Assembly (NCBI RefSeq): GCF_900636545.1
Contig: NZ_LR134290.1
Location: 2,666,001-2,730,000, forward strand
Direction: 5' to 3'
From: Pseudomonas mendocina
GTDB lineage: Bacteria; Pseudomonadota; Gammaproteobacteria; Pseudomonadales; Pseudomonadaceae
Length of the DNA: 64,000 nucleotides
Shown here: piece by piece, positions 1 to 9,824 of the stretch
Position numbering within the stretch: the stretch's first letter is position 1
Layout of the letters: each line of letters opens with the position of its first letter
Notes under the pieces: model-generated
Told to the model about the DNA's origin: nothing
The model's input: the letters and a program-made list of their open reading frames with translations, nothing else
The model's database searches: none
Position numbers and translations under genes: made by a program

Positions 1-186
1 CAAAGGATGACCCGATAACTGACAGGGCCGCTGTTCAGGCGTTCGCCACTTCAGACTGGCGGCTATCGAGTGGCAAGCCATCCGCGTCGGCCGCGTGCTT
101 CAGCGGCTCAGAACAGGCAGCAGGCGCTTCGTCCGATGGCAGCGCCCTCTGCCTTCGATTCGCTTGACCTGAGCAACGGCCACATC
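1..186. other. Left edge, no gene recognised
   Basis: No coding region with convincing codon use, start and ribosome site was found in the first 186 bases. One plus-strand frame is open from the edge to about position 170, but its translation has no family feature I recognise. A -35-like TTGACC lies at 164-169 and probably belongs to the imuA promoter. The end of an upstream gene may lie outside the window. Confidence 0.4.
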
Positions 187-210
187 AATACTGTATCTAT
201 ATACAGTATT
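187..210. promoter_or_regulatory. LexA box (SOS operator) of imuA-imuB-dnaE2
   Basis: Two perfect 10-base inverted arms, AATACTGTAT and ATACAGTATT, are separated by CTAT. The core at 191-206 is CTGT-N8-ACAG, the standard gammaproteobacterial LexA box. It ends 13 bases before the imuA ATG. A -35-like TTGACC at 164-169 would place the -10 region inside the box, so bound LexA would block the promoter. This fits the known SOS control of imuAB-dnaE2 cassettes. A LexA2-type repressor could also be the ligand. Confidence 0.85.
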
Positions 211-223
211 TGGTCTTTTACCC

Positions 224-841
224 ATGTCATCCGTGATCGCGCTCGACCGGCTGATCGACGCTCGCCGTGTATGGCGAGGTCAGGCCGTTTCGTCGCCATC
301 GAGTGCCCATTTCTCCACCGGACACCGCTTTCTCGATGCCGCACTGCCTGGCGGCGGCTGGCCTGCGGCTGCGCTCAGCGAAATTCTCACGGCGGTGCCG
401 GGCATCGGCGAGCTGAGCCTGCTGTGGCCCACTCTTGCCGCCCTGACGGTTGCAGGCGAGCGGGTGGTACTGGTCGCACCGCCGCACCTGCCCTATCCCC
501 TGGCCTGGATTCACGCCGGTGTCGATCTGCGCCAACTGAGCATCATCCAGGCCGAGGGTCGCGACGCCTTGTGGGCGGCTGAACAGTGCCTGCGCTCGGG
601 CAGTTGTGGCGCGGTGCTGAGCTGGTTGCGCCAGGCCGATGATCGTTCCCTGAGGCGCCTGCAGGTGGCCGCTGGCAGCGGGCAAACCCTGGCGTTCGCC
701 TACCGGCCGCAGGCAGAGGCCGCCAACCCGTCACCGGCGGCGCTGCGTCTGGTGCTGGAAAGCCAGCCGGCACAAGTGCGGGTGATCAAGTGTCGCGGTG
801 GTTTGCCGCCAGCGCGGCCGCTCGCCTTTGCCTGGCATTGA
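224..841 (+). CDS. imuA: ImuA, SulA/RecA-like mutasome accessory protein
   Basis: This 205-residue protein is the first gene of the DNA-damage-inducible translesion cassette imuA-imuB-dnaE2. ImuA proteins belong to the RecA/SulA-like superfamily and are needed with ImuB and DnaE2 for damage-induced mutagenesis. The sequence shows the typical opening with a GHRFLDAALPGGGWP segment (about residues 33-47), where RecA has its Walker A region, followed by alternating hydrophobic strands (VVLVAPP near 80). The start is 13 bases after a LexA box, and no Shine-Dalgarno is visible between box and ATG, which is unusual. imuB follows after 7 bases. Assignment rests mainly on gene order plus these motifs. 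Confidence 0.88.
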   Translation: MSSVIALDRLIDARRVWRGQAVSSPSSAHFSTGHRFLDAALPGGGWPAAALSEILTAVPGIGELSLLWPTLAALTVAGERVVLVAPPHLPYPLAWIHAGVDLRQLSIIQAEGRDALWAAEQCLRSGSCGAVLSWLRQADDRSLRRLQVAAGSGQTLAFAYRPQAEAANPSPAALRLVLESQPAQVRVIKCRGGLPPARPLAFAWH

Positions 842-848
842 GCCTGCC

Positions 849-2258
849 ATGCTCTGGGCTTGCATCCTGCTGCCGCAACTGGCCATGGACGGCGTGCAGC
901 GTAACCGCGCCAATCCCGACGAGCCATTGGCGCTGCTCACCGGTTCGCCGCAGCGGCGCGTTCTGCAGGCGGTCAATCCGGCGGCCCGCGCCCTGGGGTT
1001 GAAGCCCGGCCAGTCACTGACGGCGGCGCAGGCGCTGACACGCGGTTTCGCTACGGCGGAGTACGACCTTGCGGCCATCGAGCGTTGGCAGCAGTTTCTC
1101 GCCGCCTGGGCCTATGGCTTCAGCGCGCAGGTCAGCCTGCATTACCCGCGCTGCCTGCTGCTAGAGGTGCAATCGAGCCTGGGACTATTCGGCCCCTGGC
1201 CGCGCTTCGAAGCACGCCTGCGCGCCGAGCTGTCGGCGCTGGCCTTCCAGCACCGCATTGCGGTCGCGCCGAACCCGGCCGCTGCGCGGGTGCTGGTCAA
1301 TATCGGTGATGGCCTGATGGCAGGCGATGGGCAGACGCTCAGACAGATGCTCGATCCCTTGCCCGTGGATCGGCTCGGGCTTGGCGCTACGGTAACCACA
1401 GCCTGCAACCGCATGGGCCTCAGGCAGTTGCGCCAGTTATTGGCTCTACCGCGTGACAGCCTGGCCAGGCGTTTTCCCGCCGAGGTGCTGCGCCATCTCG
1501 ATACCCTGCTTGGCCAGCGGCCACTGGCGCTGGATTTCTATACCCCCGCTGATGTGTTCGATGCCCGTATCGAGCTGAATTTCGAGGTGGAATCCCATCA
1601 GGCGCTGCTGTTCCCGCTACGCCGGCTGACAGCCGACCTGGCCGCCTACCTGGCCGGGCGTGACAGTGGTGTGCAGCGTTTCGCCCTGCACCTGGAACAC
1701 CGCGTGGGTGCCGATACGCAGATACAGGTGGGCCTGCTCAGCGCAGAGCGTGATCCCGGCATGCTGTTCGAGCTGACGCGCGGACGCCTGGAGCATCAGC
1801 AGCTACCAGCGCCGGTGCTGGCCGTGCGCTTGGTGGCGCGGGAACTACCGGCCTTCGCGCCGCAGCATCAGCAGTTGTTCGACGAGCGACCACAACAGAA
1901 CCAGCCCTGGGAGCAACTACGCGAGCGATTGCGTGCGCGCCTCGGTGATGACGCCCTGCATGGCCTCGGTGCCAGAGCCGACCACCGCCCCGAACGTGCT
2001 TGGGCCAATGAGGCAACCCGCCCCGTGCTACCACCCAGCGGTCCTCGGCCCGGCTGGCTGCTGAAAGAACCGCAGCCGCTGCACGAGGCCTCGCTACGCA
2101 TTCTCGCCGGCCCCGAACGCATCGAATCCGGCTGGTGGGATGGCGAGGATGTACGCCGCGACTATTACGTGGTGCAGACCCGTGCCGGCCAGCGCGGCTG
2201 GGCGTATCGCCCAGTCGGCAGTGAGGGCCCATTGCTGCTGCACGGGTGGTTCGCATGA
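849..2258 (+). CDS. imuB: ImuB, catalytically inactive Y-family polymerase-like protein
   Basis: A 469-residue DinB/UmuC-superfamily protein that acts as the hub of the mutasome, binding the beta clamp, ImuA and DnaE2. The N-terminus reads [16 protein letters not shown]; the acidic DxD-type metal ligands that active Y-family polymerases carry here are absent, as expected for ImuB. The helix-hairpin-helix-like region and little-finger region follow at about residues 180-330. A longer in-frame start exists at 798, but it would overlap imuA by 44 bases and lacks the conserved opening, so 849 is preferred. The stop overlaps the dnaE2 start (ATGA), indicating translational coupling. Confidence 0.9.
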   Translation: MLWACILLPQLAMDGVQRNRANPDEPLALLTGSPQRRVLQAVNPAARALGLKPGQSLTAAQALTRGFATAEYDLAAIERWQQFLAAWAYGFSAQVSLHYPRCLLLEVQSSLGLFGPWPRFEARLRAELSALAFQHRIAVAPNPAAARVLVNIGDGLMAGDGQTLRQMLDPLPVDRLGLGATVTTACNRMGLRQLRQLLALPRDSLARRFPAEVLRHLDTLLGQRPLALDFYTPADVFDARIELNFEVESHQALLFPLRRLTADLAAYLAGRDSGVQRFALHLEHRVGADTQIQVGLLSAERDPGMLFELTRGRLEHQQLPAPVLAVRLVARELPAFAPQHQQLFDERPQQNQPWEQLRERLRARLGDDALHGLGARADHRPERAWANEATRPVLPPSGPRPGWLLKEPQPLHEASLRILAGPERIESGWWDGEDVRRDYYVVQTRAGQRGWAYRPVGSEGPLLLHGWFA

Positions 2259-5200
2259 GCGATTACGCCGAACTCCATTGCCTGTCGAATTTCACTTTCC
2301 AGCGCGGCGCATCCAGCGCCCAGGAGCTGTTCGAGCGTGCGGCTCGGCTGGGTTACCACGCCCTGGCGATCACCGATGAATGCACCCTGGCCGGCATCGT
2401 GCGCGCGTGGGAGGCCTCGAAAAAAACCGGGGTAAAGCTGATCGTGGGCAGCGAAGTGCAGATCGAGAAAGGCCCGAAGCTGGTGCTGCTGGCCGAGAGC
2501 CTGGTGGGCTATCAGGCGCTATGCGGCCTGATCACCCGGGCGCGACGCAGGGCGGCAAAGGGCACCTATCGGCTGTTGCACGAGGATTTCGTGGTACCGC
2601 TCGATGGTCTTTTGGCCATCTGGCTCAGCGAAGATGACACCACTGCCCTGCCCTGGCTGCGCTCGATATTCTCCGAGCGCCTGTGGCTGGGCGTCGAGTT
2701 GCACCGCGGCGCGGACGATGCCGAGCGCCTGCAGCATCTGCTCGACCTGGCCAAGCAGCACGCTTTGCCTGCCGTGGCCTGTGGCGACGTGCACATGCAT
2801 GCCCGTGGCCGCCGCGCCCTGCAGGATTGCATGACCGCCATCCGTCATCATCTGCCGGTGGCCGAGGCCGGCGCCCATCTGTTCGCCAATGGCGAACGGC
2901 ATCTGCGCCGGCCTGAAGAGCTGGCCGAGCTGTATCCGCCGCAGTTGCTCGCGCAAACGCTGCGCATCGCCGAGCGCTGCAGCTTCCACCTCAAACAATT
3001 GGAATACCACTACCCGCACGAACTGGTGCCGGCAGGTCATGACCCCACCTCCTGGCTGCGCGTTCTGGTGGAGCGTGGCGCTGCCGAACGCTGGGGCAAG
3101 AGTGTGCCGGCCACCGCTCGCGCGCAGATCGAGCATGAGCTGGCGCTGATCGCCGAGCTGGAATACGAAAGCTACTTTCTGACCGTGCATGACATCGTCC
3201 GCTTCGCCCGCGAGCAGCACATTCTCTGCCAGGGCCGGGGTTCGGCGGCCAACTCCAGCGTCTGCTTCGCGCTCGGCATCACCGAGCTGGACCCCACCGA
3301 GAGCCGGCTGTTGTTCGAGCGTTTTCTCTCCCGCGAGCGCAACGAGCCACCGGATATCGACGTCGATTTCGAGCATGAGCGCCGTGAAGAGGTCATCCAG
3401 TACGTATTTCGCCGCTACGGGCGAACGCGTGCGGCGCTCACGGCCGTGGTCAACACCTACCACGGCGCCGGGGCGATACGCGACGTCGCCAAGGCCCTTG
3501 GCTTGCCGCCGGATCAGGTCAATGCCCTGGCTGACTGCTGTGGCCGCTGGAGCAGCGGCCCACCAACACCGGAACGCCTGCTTGAAGCGGGCTTCGATCC
3601 GCAGAATCCGCTGCTCAGGCGCGTGCTGATCCTGACCGGCGAGCTGATCGGCTTCCCCCGGCACCTGTCGCAACACCCGGGCGGTTTCGTCATTTCCGAG
3701 CACGCGCTGGACACCCTGGTGCCGGTGGAGAATGCGACCATGACCGAGCGCACCGTGATCCAGTGGGACAAGGACGATCTCGACAGGGTCGGCCTGCTCA
3801 AGGTCGACGTGCTGGCCCTGGGCATGCTCAGCGCCCTGCGCCGTTGTTTCGGCCTGATCGAGCGCTACCGCGGTACGCAATGGACGCTGGCCACCCTGCC
3901 CAAGGAGGACCCGGCCACCTACGCCATGATCAGCCGCGCCGACACCATCGGCGCGTTCCAGATCGAATCCCGCGCGCAGATGGCGATGCTGCCGCGCCTG
4001 CGCCCGAATACCTTCTACGACCTGGTGATCCAGGTGGCCATCGTCCGCCCGGGGCCGATCCAGGGCGACATGGTGCATCCCTATCTGCGTCGGCGGAACG
4101 AAGAGGAAGCTATCGACTACCCCTCCGATGAACTCAAGCCGGTCTTCGAGCGCACCCTCGGCGTGCCGCTGTTTCAGGAACAGGTGATGGAACTGGCCAT
4201 CGTCGCCGCCGAGTACACCCCAGGCGAAGCGGATGAGCTGCGCCGCAGCATGGCCGCCTGGAAACGCCATGGAGGTCTCGAACCGCATCGTCAGCGGCTC
4301 ACCTCGCGCATGCAGGAAAAGGGTTACACGCAGGAATTTACCGAGCGGATCTTCCGCCAGATCGAGGGCTTCGGCAGCTACGGCTTCCCCGAGTCGCATG
4401 CCGCCAGCTTCGCCCTGCTCGCCTACGCCAGTTGCTGGCTGAAGTGTCACGAGCCCGCGGCCTACGCCTGCGCCCTGGTCAACAGTTGGCCGATGGGTTT
4501 CTACAGCCCCGACCAGGTGCTGCAGGACGCGCGGCGGCATGACGTCGAGGTGCGCCCCGTGGACGTACGCTACAGCGACTGGGACTGCAGCCTGGAGCCC
4601 AATGAACATGGCGAGCCGGCCATCCGCATGGGGCTGAGGATGATCCGCGGCATGCGTGAAGACGACGCGCGCCGTATCGAACAGGCGCGCCAGTCAGGTT
4701 CATTCCGTGATGTCGAAGACCTCAGCGTGCGGGCACGCCTGGATGCTTCGGCGCGCGAGCGACTGGCCGATGCCGGCGCGCTTGCCGGTCTGGCTGGTCA
4801 TCGTCATCAGGCGCGCTGGGCCGTGGCGGGCGTAGAGGAGCAACTGCCGCTGTTCGCCGGCGTGTCTGCGCCGAACGAAGCCAGCCTGAGCCTGCCGGCA
4901 CCCTCGCAAGGGGAAGATCTGCTGACCGACTATGCCACGCTCGGCACCACCCTCGGCCCGCATCCACTGGCCCTGCTGCGCCAGGTGCTACGCGCGCGGC
5001 GCTGCCGGAGTTCGCATGAACTGCAGGCGGTCGAACATGGCCGGCCAGTCAGCGTTGCCGGCCTGGTGATCGGCCGGCAAAGGCCACAAACCGCCAGTGG
5101 GGTCATTTTCGTCACACTCGAAGATGAGTTCGGCCTGGTCAACGTCGTCGTCTGGCATGATCTGGCCGAGCGCCAGCGGCGGGTGCTGGTGCAGTCGCAG

Positions 5201-5323
5201 CTGCTGCGCATCGACGGTCATCTGGAGACGGAAGATGGCGTGCGCCATGTGATCGCAGGGCGTCTGACGGATATGACGGAGCTACTGACCGGGTTGGACA
5301 TACGCAGCCGCGACTTTCATTGA
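2255..5323 (+). CDS. dnaE2: DnaE2, error-prone DNA polymerase III alpha subunit
   Basis: A 1022-residue C-family polymerase, the catalytic subunit of the SOS mutasome. The PHP domain starts at [12 protein letters not shown] and is degenerate in its metal-binding histidines, as is usual for DnaE2. The polymerase palm carries PDIDVDF, with aspartates at about residues 367, 369 and 371. A helix-hairpin-helix region (near 760-830) precedes a C-terminal OB fold ([20 protein letters not shown], about 930). Length is near the P. aeruginosa protein. The start at 2255 overlaps the imuB stop by four bases; a start three codons earlier is possible but less likely. It is transcribed from the LexA-controlled promoter upstream of imuA. 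Confidence 0.95.
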   Translation: MSDYAELHCLSNFTFQRGASSAQELFERAARLGYHALAITDECTLAGIVRAWEASKKTGVKLIVGSEVQIEKGPKLVLLAESLVGYQALCGLITRARRRAAKGTYRLLHEDFVVPLDGLLAIWLSEDDTTALPWLRSIFSERLWLGVELHRGADDAERLQHLLDLAKQHALPAVACGDVHMHARGRRALQDCMTAIRHHLPVAEAGAHLFANGERHLRRPEELAELYPPQLLAQTLRIAERCSFHLKQLEYHYPHELVPAGHDPTSWLRVLVERGAAERWGKSVPATARAQIEHELALIAELEYESYFLTVHDIVRFAREQHILCQGRGSAANSSVCFALGITELDPTESRLLFERFLSRERNEPPDIDVDFEHERREEVIQYVFRRYGRTRAALTAVVNTYHGAGAIRDVAKALGLPPDQVNALADCCGRWSSGPPTPERLLEAGFDPQNPLLRRVLILTGELIGFPRHLSQHPGGFVISEHALDTLVPVENATMTERTVIQWDKDDLDRVGLLKVDVLALGMLSALRRCFGLIERYRGTQWTLATLPKEDPATYAMISRADTIGAFQIESRAQMAMLPRLRPNTFYDLVIQVAIVRPGPIQGDMVHPYLRRRNEEEAIDYPSDELKPVFERTLGVPLFQEQVMELAIVAAEYTPGEADELRRSMAAWKRHGGLEPHRQRLTSRMQEKGYTQEFTERIFRQIEGFGSYGFPESHAASFALLAYASCWLKCHEPAAYACALVNSWPMGFYSPDQVLQDARRHDVEVRPVDVRYSDWDCSLEPNEHGEPAIRMGLRMIRGMREDDARRIEQARQSGSFRDVEDLSVRARLDASARERLADAGALAGLAGHRHQARWAVAGVEEQLPLFAGVSAPNEASLSLPAPSQGEDLLTDYATLGTTLGPHPLALLRQVLRARRCRSSHELQAVEHGRPVSVAGLVIGRQRPQTASGVIFVTLEDEFGLVNVVVWHDLAERQRRVLVQSQLLRIDGHLETEDGVRHVIAGRLTDMTELLTGLDIRSRDFH

Positions 5324-5662
5324 ATCACTCGTCTGGCCAGCACTCACCGCAGGCCAAGAAGATGAAAAAAGGCCGCACTGGATCACCAGGCGGCCACAAG
5401 TCGTCTTAACCAAAGGAGATGAAGTGGAGCCAAGGCGACGGCTTTCGGGAGTGAAGCAAAACCGCCGCCCCTGGAATCTTCATCGGTGTGAAGCCTATCG
5501 TCGATCGACTGCAACAGCGCATCGAAGTCATTGATAGTGATCATCAATCAGCTCGAATAGTGCATCGACAGACGGGGTGATAACTCTAAGCGCGCCCTCT
5601 GGGCCGGGCCTTACCTCGCTGTGAGGCGCGTTTAGAACAGCACACCAACACCGGGAGCACCC
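5324..5662. other. 339-base intergenic region between dnaE2 and the porin gene
   Basis: This is the only gap above 300 bases. It holds a minus-strand terminator-like hairpin (about 5365-5395), a strong AAAGGAG Shine-Dalgarno-like sequence near 5412 on the plus strand without a convincing frame, and a possible minus-strand frame of 53 codons (about 5383-5544). The last 40 bases hold the porin ribosome site (GGGAG). No recognised gene was found. A small RNA or micro-protein is possible. Confidence 0.4.
5365..5395 (-). terminator. Minus-strand intrinsic terminator candidate
   Basis: GGCCGC at about 5371 and GCGGCC at about 5390 form a stem, extended inside by CTGG/CCAG around an ATCA loop with one bulged A. 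Read on the minus strand, the stem is followed by six T residues. No annotated minus-strand gene lies upstream of it, so it may end an unannotated small transcript rather than dnaE2. Confidence 0.5.
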
Positions 5663-6916
5663 ATGCACAAGAAGCACTGTCTCGCGCTGGCTTGCAGCCT
5701 CGCGCTGGGCGGGCAGTTGGCGCACGCCAGCAGCCAGTCCGAAGCCAAGGGTTTCATCGAAGACGCCAACCTCGATCTGTTGCTGCGCAACGCCTACTTT
5801 AACCGTGATTACAAGGACAACACCAACGACGCCAAGAGCTGGGGCCAGGGCTTCATCGCCACCTTCGAGTCCGGCTTCACCCAGGGCACGGTCGGTTTCG
5901 GTGTCGACGCCTTTGGCCTGCTCGGGATCAAGCTCGACAGCGGCCGCGGCCGCAACTATCGCGCATTCTTCGACACCGACAGCGAAGGTCGCCCAGTGGA
6001 TGATCTGTCCCAGGCCGGTGGTGCGGTGAAGCTGCGCGTCTCCAATACCGTGATCAAGTACGGCAACCAGTTCCCCTCCCTGCCGGTTCTGGCCCATGAC
6101 GACAGCCGCCTGCTGCCGCAGTCCTTCACCGGTACGCTGGTGACCAGCAACGAGATCGAGGGACTGGAACTGAATGCAGGACGCTTCACCGCCGACAGCC
6201 CGATGGGCGACTCGGCGCGCGACCCCAATCGTCTCAAGAGCATCGACGTGCTCGGCGGCAGCTACGCCGTCAGTGATGACCTGAGCCTGGCGGTCTATCA
6301 CGCCGACCTCGAGGACATGTACAAACGCTACTACGCCAACGCCAATTACAACCTGGCTCTGGCGGCGGATCAGGCGTTGAACTTCGACTTCAACATCTAC
6401 CGCACCAAGTATGACACCGGCTCGGTAGCCGCAATCGATCTTGGCGGCGATGGCCAGGGTGATCGCAACACCATCTGGAGCCTGGCAGCCAAGTACAGCA
6501 TCGGTGCCCATGCCTTCATCGTCGCTCATCAGCGCAACAGTGGCGATGCCGGCTTCGCCTATGACTACGGCGATGGTGGCGCCAGCATCTACCTGGCCAA
6601 CTCCTACTACTCGGACTTCAACCTGAAGGACGAGCGTTCCTGGCAGGCCAGCTACGAGCTTGATTTCGCCGAGTACGGCGTGCCGGGCCTGCGCTACAAG
6701 TTCGCCTACGTCCGTGGTGACAACATCGATACCGGCACTGACAACAACGGCACCGAACGCGAGATCTTCAACCAGATCGGCTACACCATCCAAAGTGGTG
6801 CAGCCAAGGATCTGCACCTGCGTCTGCGCAACTCCATCTACCGCTCCAGCACCGACGTAGGGCCGGATCTCAACGAGATTCGCGCATTCGTCGAATACCC
6901 ACTGAGCATCCTCTGA
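5663..6916 (+). CDS. OprD-family outer membrane porin
   Basis: A 417-residue outer membrane beta-barrel of the Pseudomonas OprD family, substrate-specific channels for amino acids, peptides or organic acids. A signal peptide (MHKKHCLALACSLALGGQLAHA) ends near residue 22. The mature start is typical: SEAKGFIEDANLDLLLRNAYFNRD. Further family hallmarks are WGQGF, FGLLGIKLDSGRGR, and a C-terminal strand of alternating residues (VEYPLSIL; the family usually ends in a hydrophobic residue). The ribosome site is GGGAG seven bases before ATG. I cannot assign OccD or OccK subgroup or the substrate. It stands alone; the next gene is on the other strand. Confidence 0.93.
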   Translation: MHKKHCLALACSLALGGQLAHASSQSEAKGFIEDANLDLLLRNAYFNRDYKDNTNDAKSWGQGFIATFESGFTQGTVGFGVDAFGLLGIKLDSGRGRNYRAFFDTDSEGRPVDDLSQAGGAVKLRVSNTVIKYGNQFPSLPVLAHDDSRLLPQSFTGTLVTSNEIEGLELNAGRFTADSPMGDSARDPNRLKSIDVLGGSYAVSDDLSLAVYHADLEDMYKRYYANANYNLALAADQALNFDFNIYRTKYDTGSVAAIDLGGDGQGDRNTIWSLAAKYSIGAHAFIVAHQRNSGDAGFAYDYGDGGASIYLANSYYSDFNLKDERSWQASYELDFAEYGVPGLRYKFAYVRGDNIDTGTDNNGTEREIFNQIGYTIQSGAAKDLHLRLRNSIYRSSTDVGPDLNEIRAFVEYPLSIL

Positions 6917-6942
6917 TGGTCGCTGCCCCGGCTTGGCCGGGG
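6914..6942 (+). terminator. Hairpin between porin and mocR-like genes
   Basis: GCCCCGGC and GCCGGGGC around a short loop lie just after the porin stop and before the stop of the convergent regulator gene. There is no clear T tract on either strand (TGTTCTC follows on plus), so termination efficiency is uncertain. Confidence 0.45.
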
Positions 6943-6952
6943 CTGTTCTCGC

Positions 6953-8452
6953 TCAGTTGCGCAAGGCCCGGGCGACAGCCTGGGCCGCCTCTTCGATTGC
7001 CTGCTCCTCATAAGGCGCGAAGCCCATCACCAGCCCTGGCGCCCTGGTATTGACGCAGTAACTCGCCAGCGGCAGCACGTCGACGCCCGCTGCCTGAAAA
7101 CGTGCGAACGCATCCTGCTCGTTCTCGACTTGCAAGCGGCAGGCGATGTCCATACCCGCGCGGATTTCCGGTACCTCGATCAATCCCTGCCAATGCTTGT
7201 GCGCCGCCTCGGCGAAGGCATCGGCGCGCGCTGCGTAGATCTTGCGCATACGCCGCACATGACGGTCGAAATGCCCTTCATGGATGAAGTCGGCCAACAC
7301 GGCCTGGGCCAGGCTGTTGGCATGCCGCGACATCAGCGCAGCGGCACGGGTGAAACACTCGATCAGATGCTCAGGCACCACCAGATAGGCCAGGCGAATC
7401 GAGGGAAACAGCAGCTTGCTGAAGGTGCCGGCGAGGATGACCGACTGCTCGGCGCCCGGCATCGAACGCAGCGCCGGAATCGGCTTGGCGATAAAGCGGT
7501 ATTCGCTGTCGTAGTCATCCTCGAAGATGTAACTACCCTGCTCCGCCGCCCAGCGCAGCAGCGCCAGACGCCGAGCTGGCGATAGCTCGCCACCCAGCGG
7601 CGCCTGACGCGACGGTGTGACATATGCCAGTCGAGCGCCTGGCGCCAGGCGTAGCCCTTCGTCCACCTTGAGGCCGCAGCGATCCACCGGCACATCCACA
7701 CGGCTCACGCCGGAAATGTCCATCAGCTGCCGGGCACCTGGGTAGCCAGGGTCCTCCATCCAGACCTGCGAATCACCTGGCGCCAGCAAACGCAGGCAGA
7801 TATCCAGGCCCTGCTGCACGCTGCCGAGTACCAGGATGCGCTGCGGTGAGACCTGTACGCCGCGGGCGATGGCGAGGTAGCCGGCGATGGCCTCGCGCAG
7901 CGCGTGCAAGCCTGCCGGGTCGCCATCGAGCAGCATCGACAGACGTGAACTGCGCAGCTGTTGCGTGTGCAGCTTGCGCCACAGGTCAATGGGAAAGGCG
8001 TTGATATCACCCCGGTGCGGAAAGAACGGACGCAGGCCGGAAGGCGAAGTGCGACGCGAGAAGATCGGCTCGATCTCGGCCAGCTTGTTCAGCCATGGCG
8101 TCTGTGGGGCAACACGCTCTTCCTCGTTCTTGGCCACCACTTTGCGGCGTACATAGCCGGCATTGAGCGTCGGATCCGGCAGCACCTCGCTGACGCGTGT
8201 ACCGCTGCCAGTCCGCGCCTGCAGATAGCCCTCGGAGAGCAGTTGCTGATAAGCCGCCTGTACCGTTCCGCGCGCGAGACCATAGTGCTCGGCCATGGCA
8301 CGGGTGCTGGGCAGCTTGCTGCCAGCCGGCAGACGCCCGCCCAGAATGGCGCCGCGCAACGACTCATACAGCCAACTCTGCAGGCTGACCCCGTTTTCCG
8401 GGGTTCCCAGCGGCAGGAACAGCACTTGCGGGGCGGCTTTCTCGAGCGGCAT
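6953..8452 (-). CDS. MocR/PdxR-type GntR regulator with aminotransferase-like domain
   Basis: A 499-residue MocR-family transcription factor: GntR winged helix at about residues 20-85 (LYESLRGAILGGRLPAGSKLPSTR region) and a fold-type I aminotransferase-like domain at about 120-495. PLP-site features are visible, including FEDDYDSEYR and GTFSKLLFPSIRLAYLVVP, whose lysine should bind PLP. The start at 8452 is chosen because GGAGG lies six bases upstream; a start seven codons earlier lacks this. The gene is divergent from the flavoprotein gene at 8574, with a perfect palindrome between them, so it probably controls that gene and itself. No GABA (gabTD) or PLP-synthase (pdxST) gene is adjacent, so its effector is unknown. 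Confidence 0.9.
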   Translation of the reverse strand: MPLEKAAPQVLFLPLGTPENGVSLQSWLYESLRGAILGGRLPAGSKLPSTRAMAEHYGLARGTVQAAYQQLLSEGYLQARTGSGTRVSEVLPDPTLNAGYVRRKVVAKNEEERVAPQTPWLNKLAEIEPIFSRRTSPSGLRPFFPHRGDINAFPIDLWRKLHTQQLRSSRLSMLLDGDPAGLHALREAIAGYLAIARGVQVSPQRILVLGSVQQGLDICLRLLAPGDSQVWMEDPGYPGARQLMDISGVSRVDVPVDRCGLKVDEGLRLAPGARLAYVTPSRQAPLGGELSPARRLALLRWAAEQGSYIFEDDYDSEYRFIAKPIPALRSMPGAEQSVILAGTFSKLLFPSIRLAYLVVPEHLIECFTRAAALMSRHANSLAQAVLADFIHEGHFDRHVRRMRKIYAARADAFAEAAHKHWQGLIEVPEIRAGMDIACRLQVENEQDAFARFQAAGVDVLPLASYCVNTRAPGLVMGFAPYEEQAIEEAAQAVARALRN

Positions 8453-8488
8453 ATCGCCTCCAAAGTGGACCATTTATTTATGTAGATA

Positions 8489-8510
8489 TTGGATCAATAC
8501 CTTGATCCAA
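8489..8510. promoter_or_regulatory. Palindromic operator candidate between mocR-like and NDH-like genes
   Basis: TTGGATCAA and TTGATCCAA form a perfect 9-base inverted repeat with TACC between them. The site lies 36 bases upstream of the regulator start and 64 bases upstream of the flavoprotein start. Its position in a divergent promoter region makes it the best candidate binding site for the MocR-type regulator. Binding is inferred. Confidence 0.6.
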
Positions 8511-8573
8511 GCTAGCGGCAAAATTCGCTCCGTAGTCAGCCAAACACCTCCCCTCATTACGGACCATAACGAC

Positions 8574-9779
8574 ATGAAACAGCAAATCCTGATCATCGGC
8601 GCCGGCTTCGGTGGCATGTGGAGCGCATTGAGCGCGATTCGTCTTCTGGACCAGCATCAGCGTCTCGACATCGCCGTTACCCTCCTCGCCCCCCAAGCCG
8701 AGCTGCGCGTGCGCCCACGCTTCTATGAAACAGACCTGACGACCACGGTGGCTCCGCTCGGTCCGCTGTTCGATGCGGTCGGCGTGCAGTTCGTGCAGGG
8801 CTGCGCCACCCGTATCGATGCGCAGAACAGGCAGGTGTTCTACCGCAGCGTCAGTGGCGAGCAGTCGACACTGGCTTATGACCGGCTGATCCTTGCTTCG
8901 GGCAGTCAGGTTGCCCGCCCACCGCTGGCCGGCATCGACCGTTTCGCCTTCGATGTCGACAGCCTGGAGTCCGCGCAAAAGCTCGAGGCTCACCTGCAAG
9001 GCCTGCGTCATCGCCCAAGCAGCCAGGCGCGCAATACCGTCGTGGTGGTGGGAGGTGGCTTCACCGGTATCGAAACGGCCACGGAAATGCCAGCACGTCT
9101 GCGCGCCATCCTCGGTAGCCAGGCGGATATTCGCGTCATAATCGTCGACATGGGCAAACAGGTCGGCAGCGTCATGGGCGAGCAGATCGCCACGGTGATC
9201 GCCGAGGCCAGCGATACGCTCGGGGTAACCTGGAAACTTGGCAGCCCGGTGTCGATGGTCGATGAACAAGGCGTGCAGCTCGACAATGGCGAACGTATCG
9301 AGGCCAGCACCGTGGTCTGGACCGTGGGTGTAAAGGCTTCTCCGCTCACCCAGCAGATCGACGGCGAACGCGATGCCTTTGGCCGCCTGCACGTGGATCG
9401 CAACCTCAAGGTTCTGGGTCAGGACGCCGTCTACGCCACGGGCGATACGGCATATGCGGCGGTGGATGATCTGGGCAACCACGCGCTGATGACCTGCCAG
9501 CATGCCATCGCCCTGGGCCGCTCATCCGGCAACAACGCTGCGGCCGATCTGCTTGGCGTACAGCCGATCCCCTACAGCCAGCCCAAGTACGTCACCTGCC
9601 TCGACCTGGGCGCCTGGGGCGCGGTGTTCACCGAAGGCTGGGAGCGTAAAGTGGTACTGACCGGCAAGGAAGGCAAGGAGCTGAAAACGCAGATCAACAC
9701 GCAGTGGATCTACCCGCCGGAGGCCAAGCGCGACATCGCCCTGGCTGCTGCCGATCCGCTGATCCCGGTTGTCGCCTGA
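8574..9779 (+). CDS. NDH-2-like FAD/NAD(P)-dependent oxidoreductase
   Basis: A 401-residue two-dinucleotide-binding-domain flavoprotein resembling type II NADH dehydrogenases. The FAD motif is ILIIGAGFGGMWSAL at residues 5-19, and the NAD(P) motif VVVVGGGFTGIETATEM lies at about 157-173. The C-terminal FAD contact YATGDTAYA is at about 286-294. The start at 8574 puts the FAD motif at residue 5; an earlier in-frame start would add 93 residues that cross the promoter and palindrome. No C-terminal membrane helix is evident. It may be a quinone reductase or a soluble homologue; the electron acceptor is unknown. Control by the divergent MocR regulator is likely. Confidence 0.85.
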   Translation: MKQQILIIGAGFGGMWSALSAIRLLDQHQRLDIAVTLLAPQAELRVRPRFYETDLTTTVAPLGPLFDAVGVQFVQGCATRIDAQNRQVFYRSVSGEQSTLAYDRLILASGSQVARPPLAGIDRFAFDVDSLESAQKLEAHLQGLRHRPSSQARNTVVVVGGGFTGIETATEMPARLRAILGSQADIRVIIVDMGKQVGSVMGEQIATVIAEASDTLGVTWKLGSPVSMVDEQGVQLDNGERIEASTVVWTVGVKASPLTQQIDGERDAFGRLHVDRNLKVLGQDAVYATGDTAYAAVDDLGNHALMTCQHAIALGRSSGNNAAADLLGVQPIPYSQPKYVTCLDLGAWGAVFTEGWERKVVLTGKEGKELKTQINTQWIYPPEAKRDIALAAADPLIPVVA

Positions 9780-9824
9780 ATGATGCCGGGCCCAGGGCGC
9801 AAGCCGCCCTGAGCCTGGCCAAGG

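Noticed and set aside
2519..4609. Long open frame on the minus strand inside dnaE2 (696 codons)
   Set aside because: It is an antisense shadow of a GC-rich gene with strong codon bias: no ribosome site, no family match, and dnaE2 on the plus strand has full-length motifs.
5412..5540. Plus-strand short frame after AAAGGAG in the dnaE2-porin gap
   Set aside because: The ATG frame has only 11 codons, and the GTG frame of about 38 codons is Arg-rich with no hydrophobic or conserved features.
5528..6817. 429-codon minus-strand frame across the porin gene
   Set aside because: It is antisense to the OprD-type gene, Val/Gly/Ala-rich, and lacks any recognisable domain. Its tail outside the porin gene is too short to stand alone.
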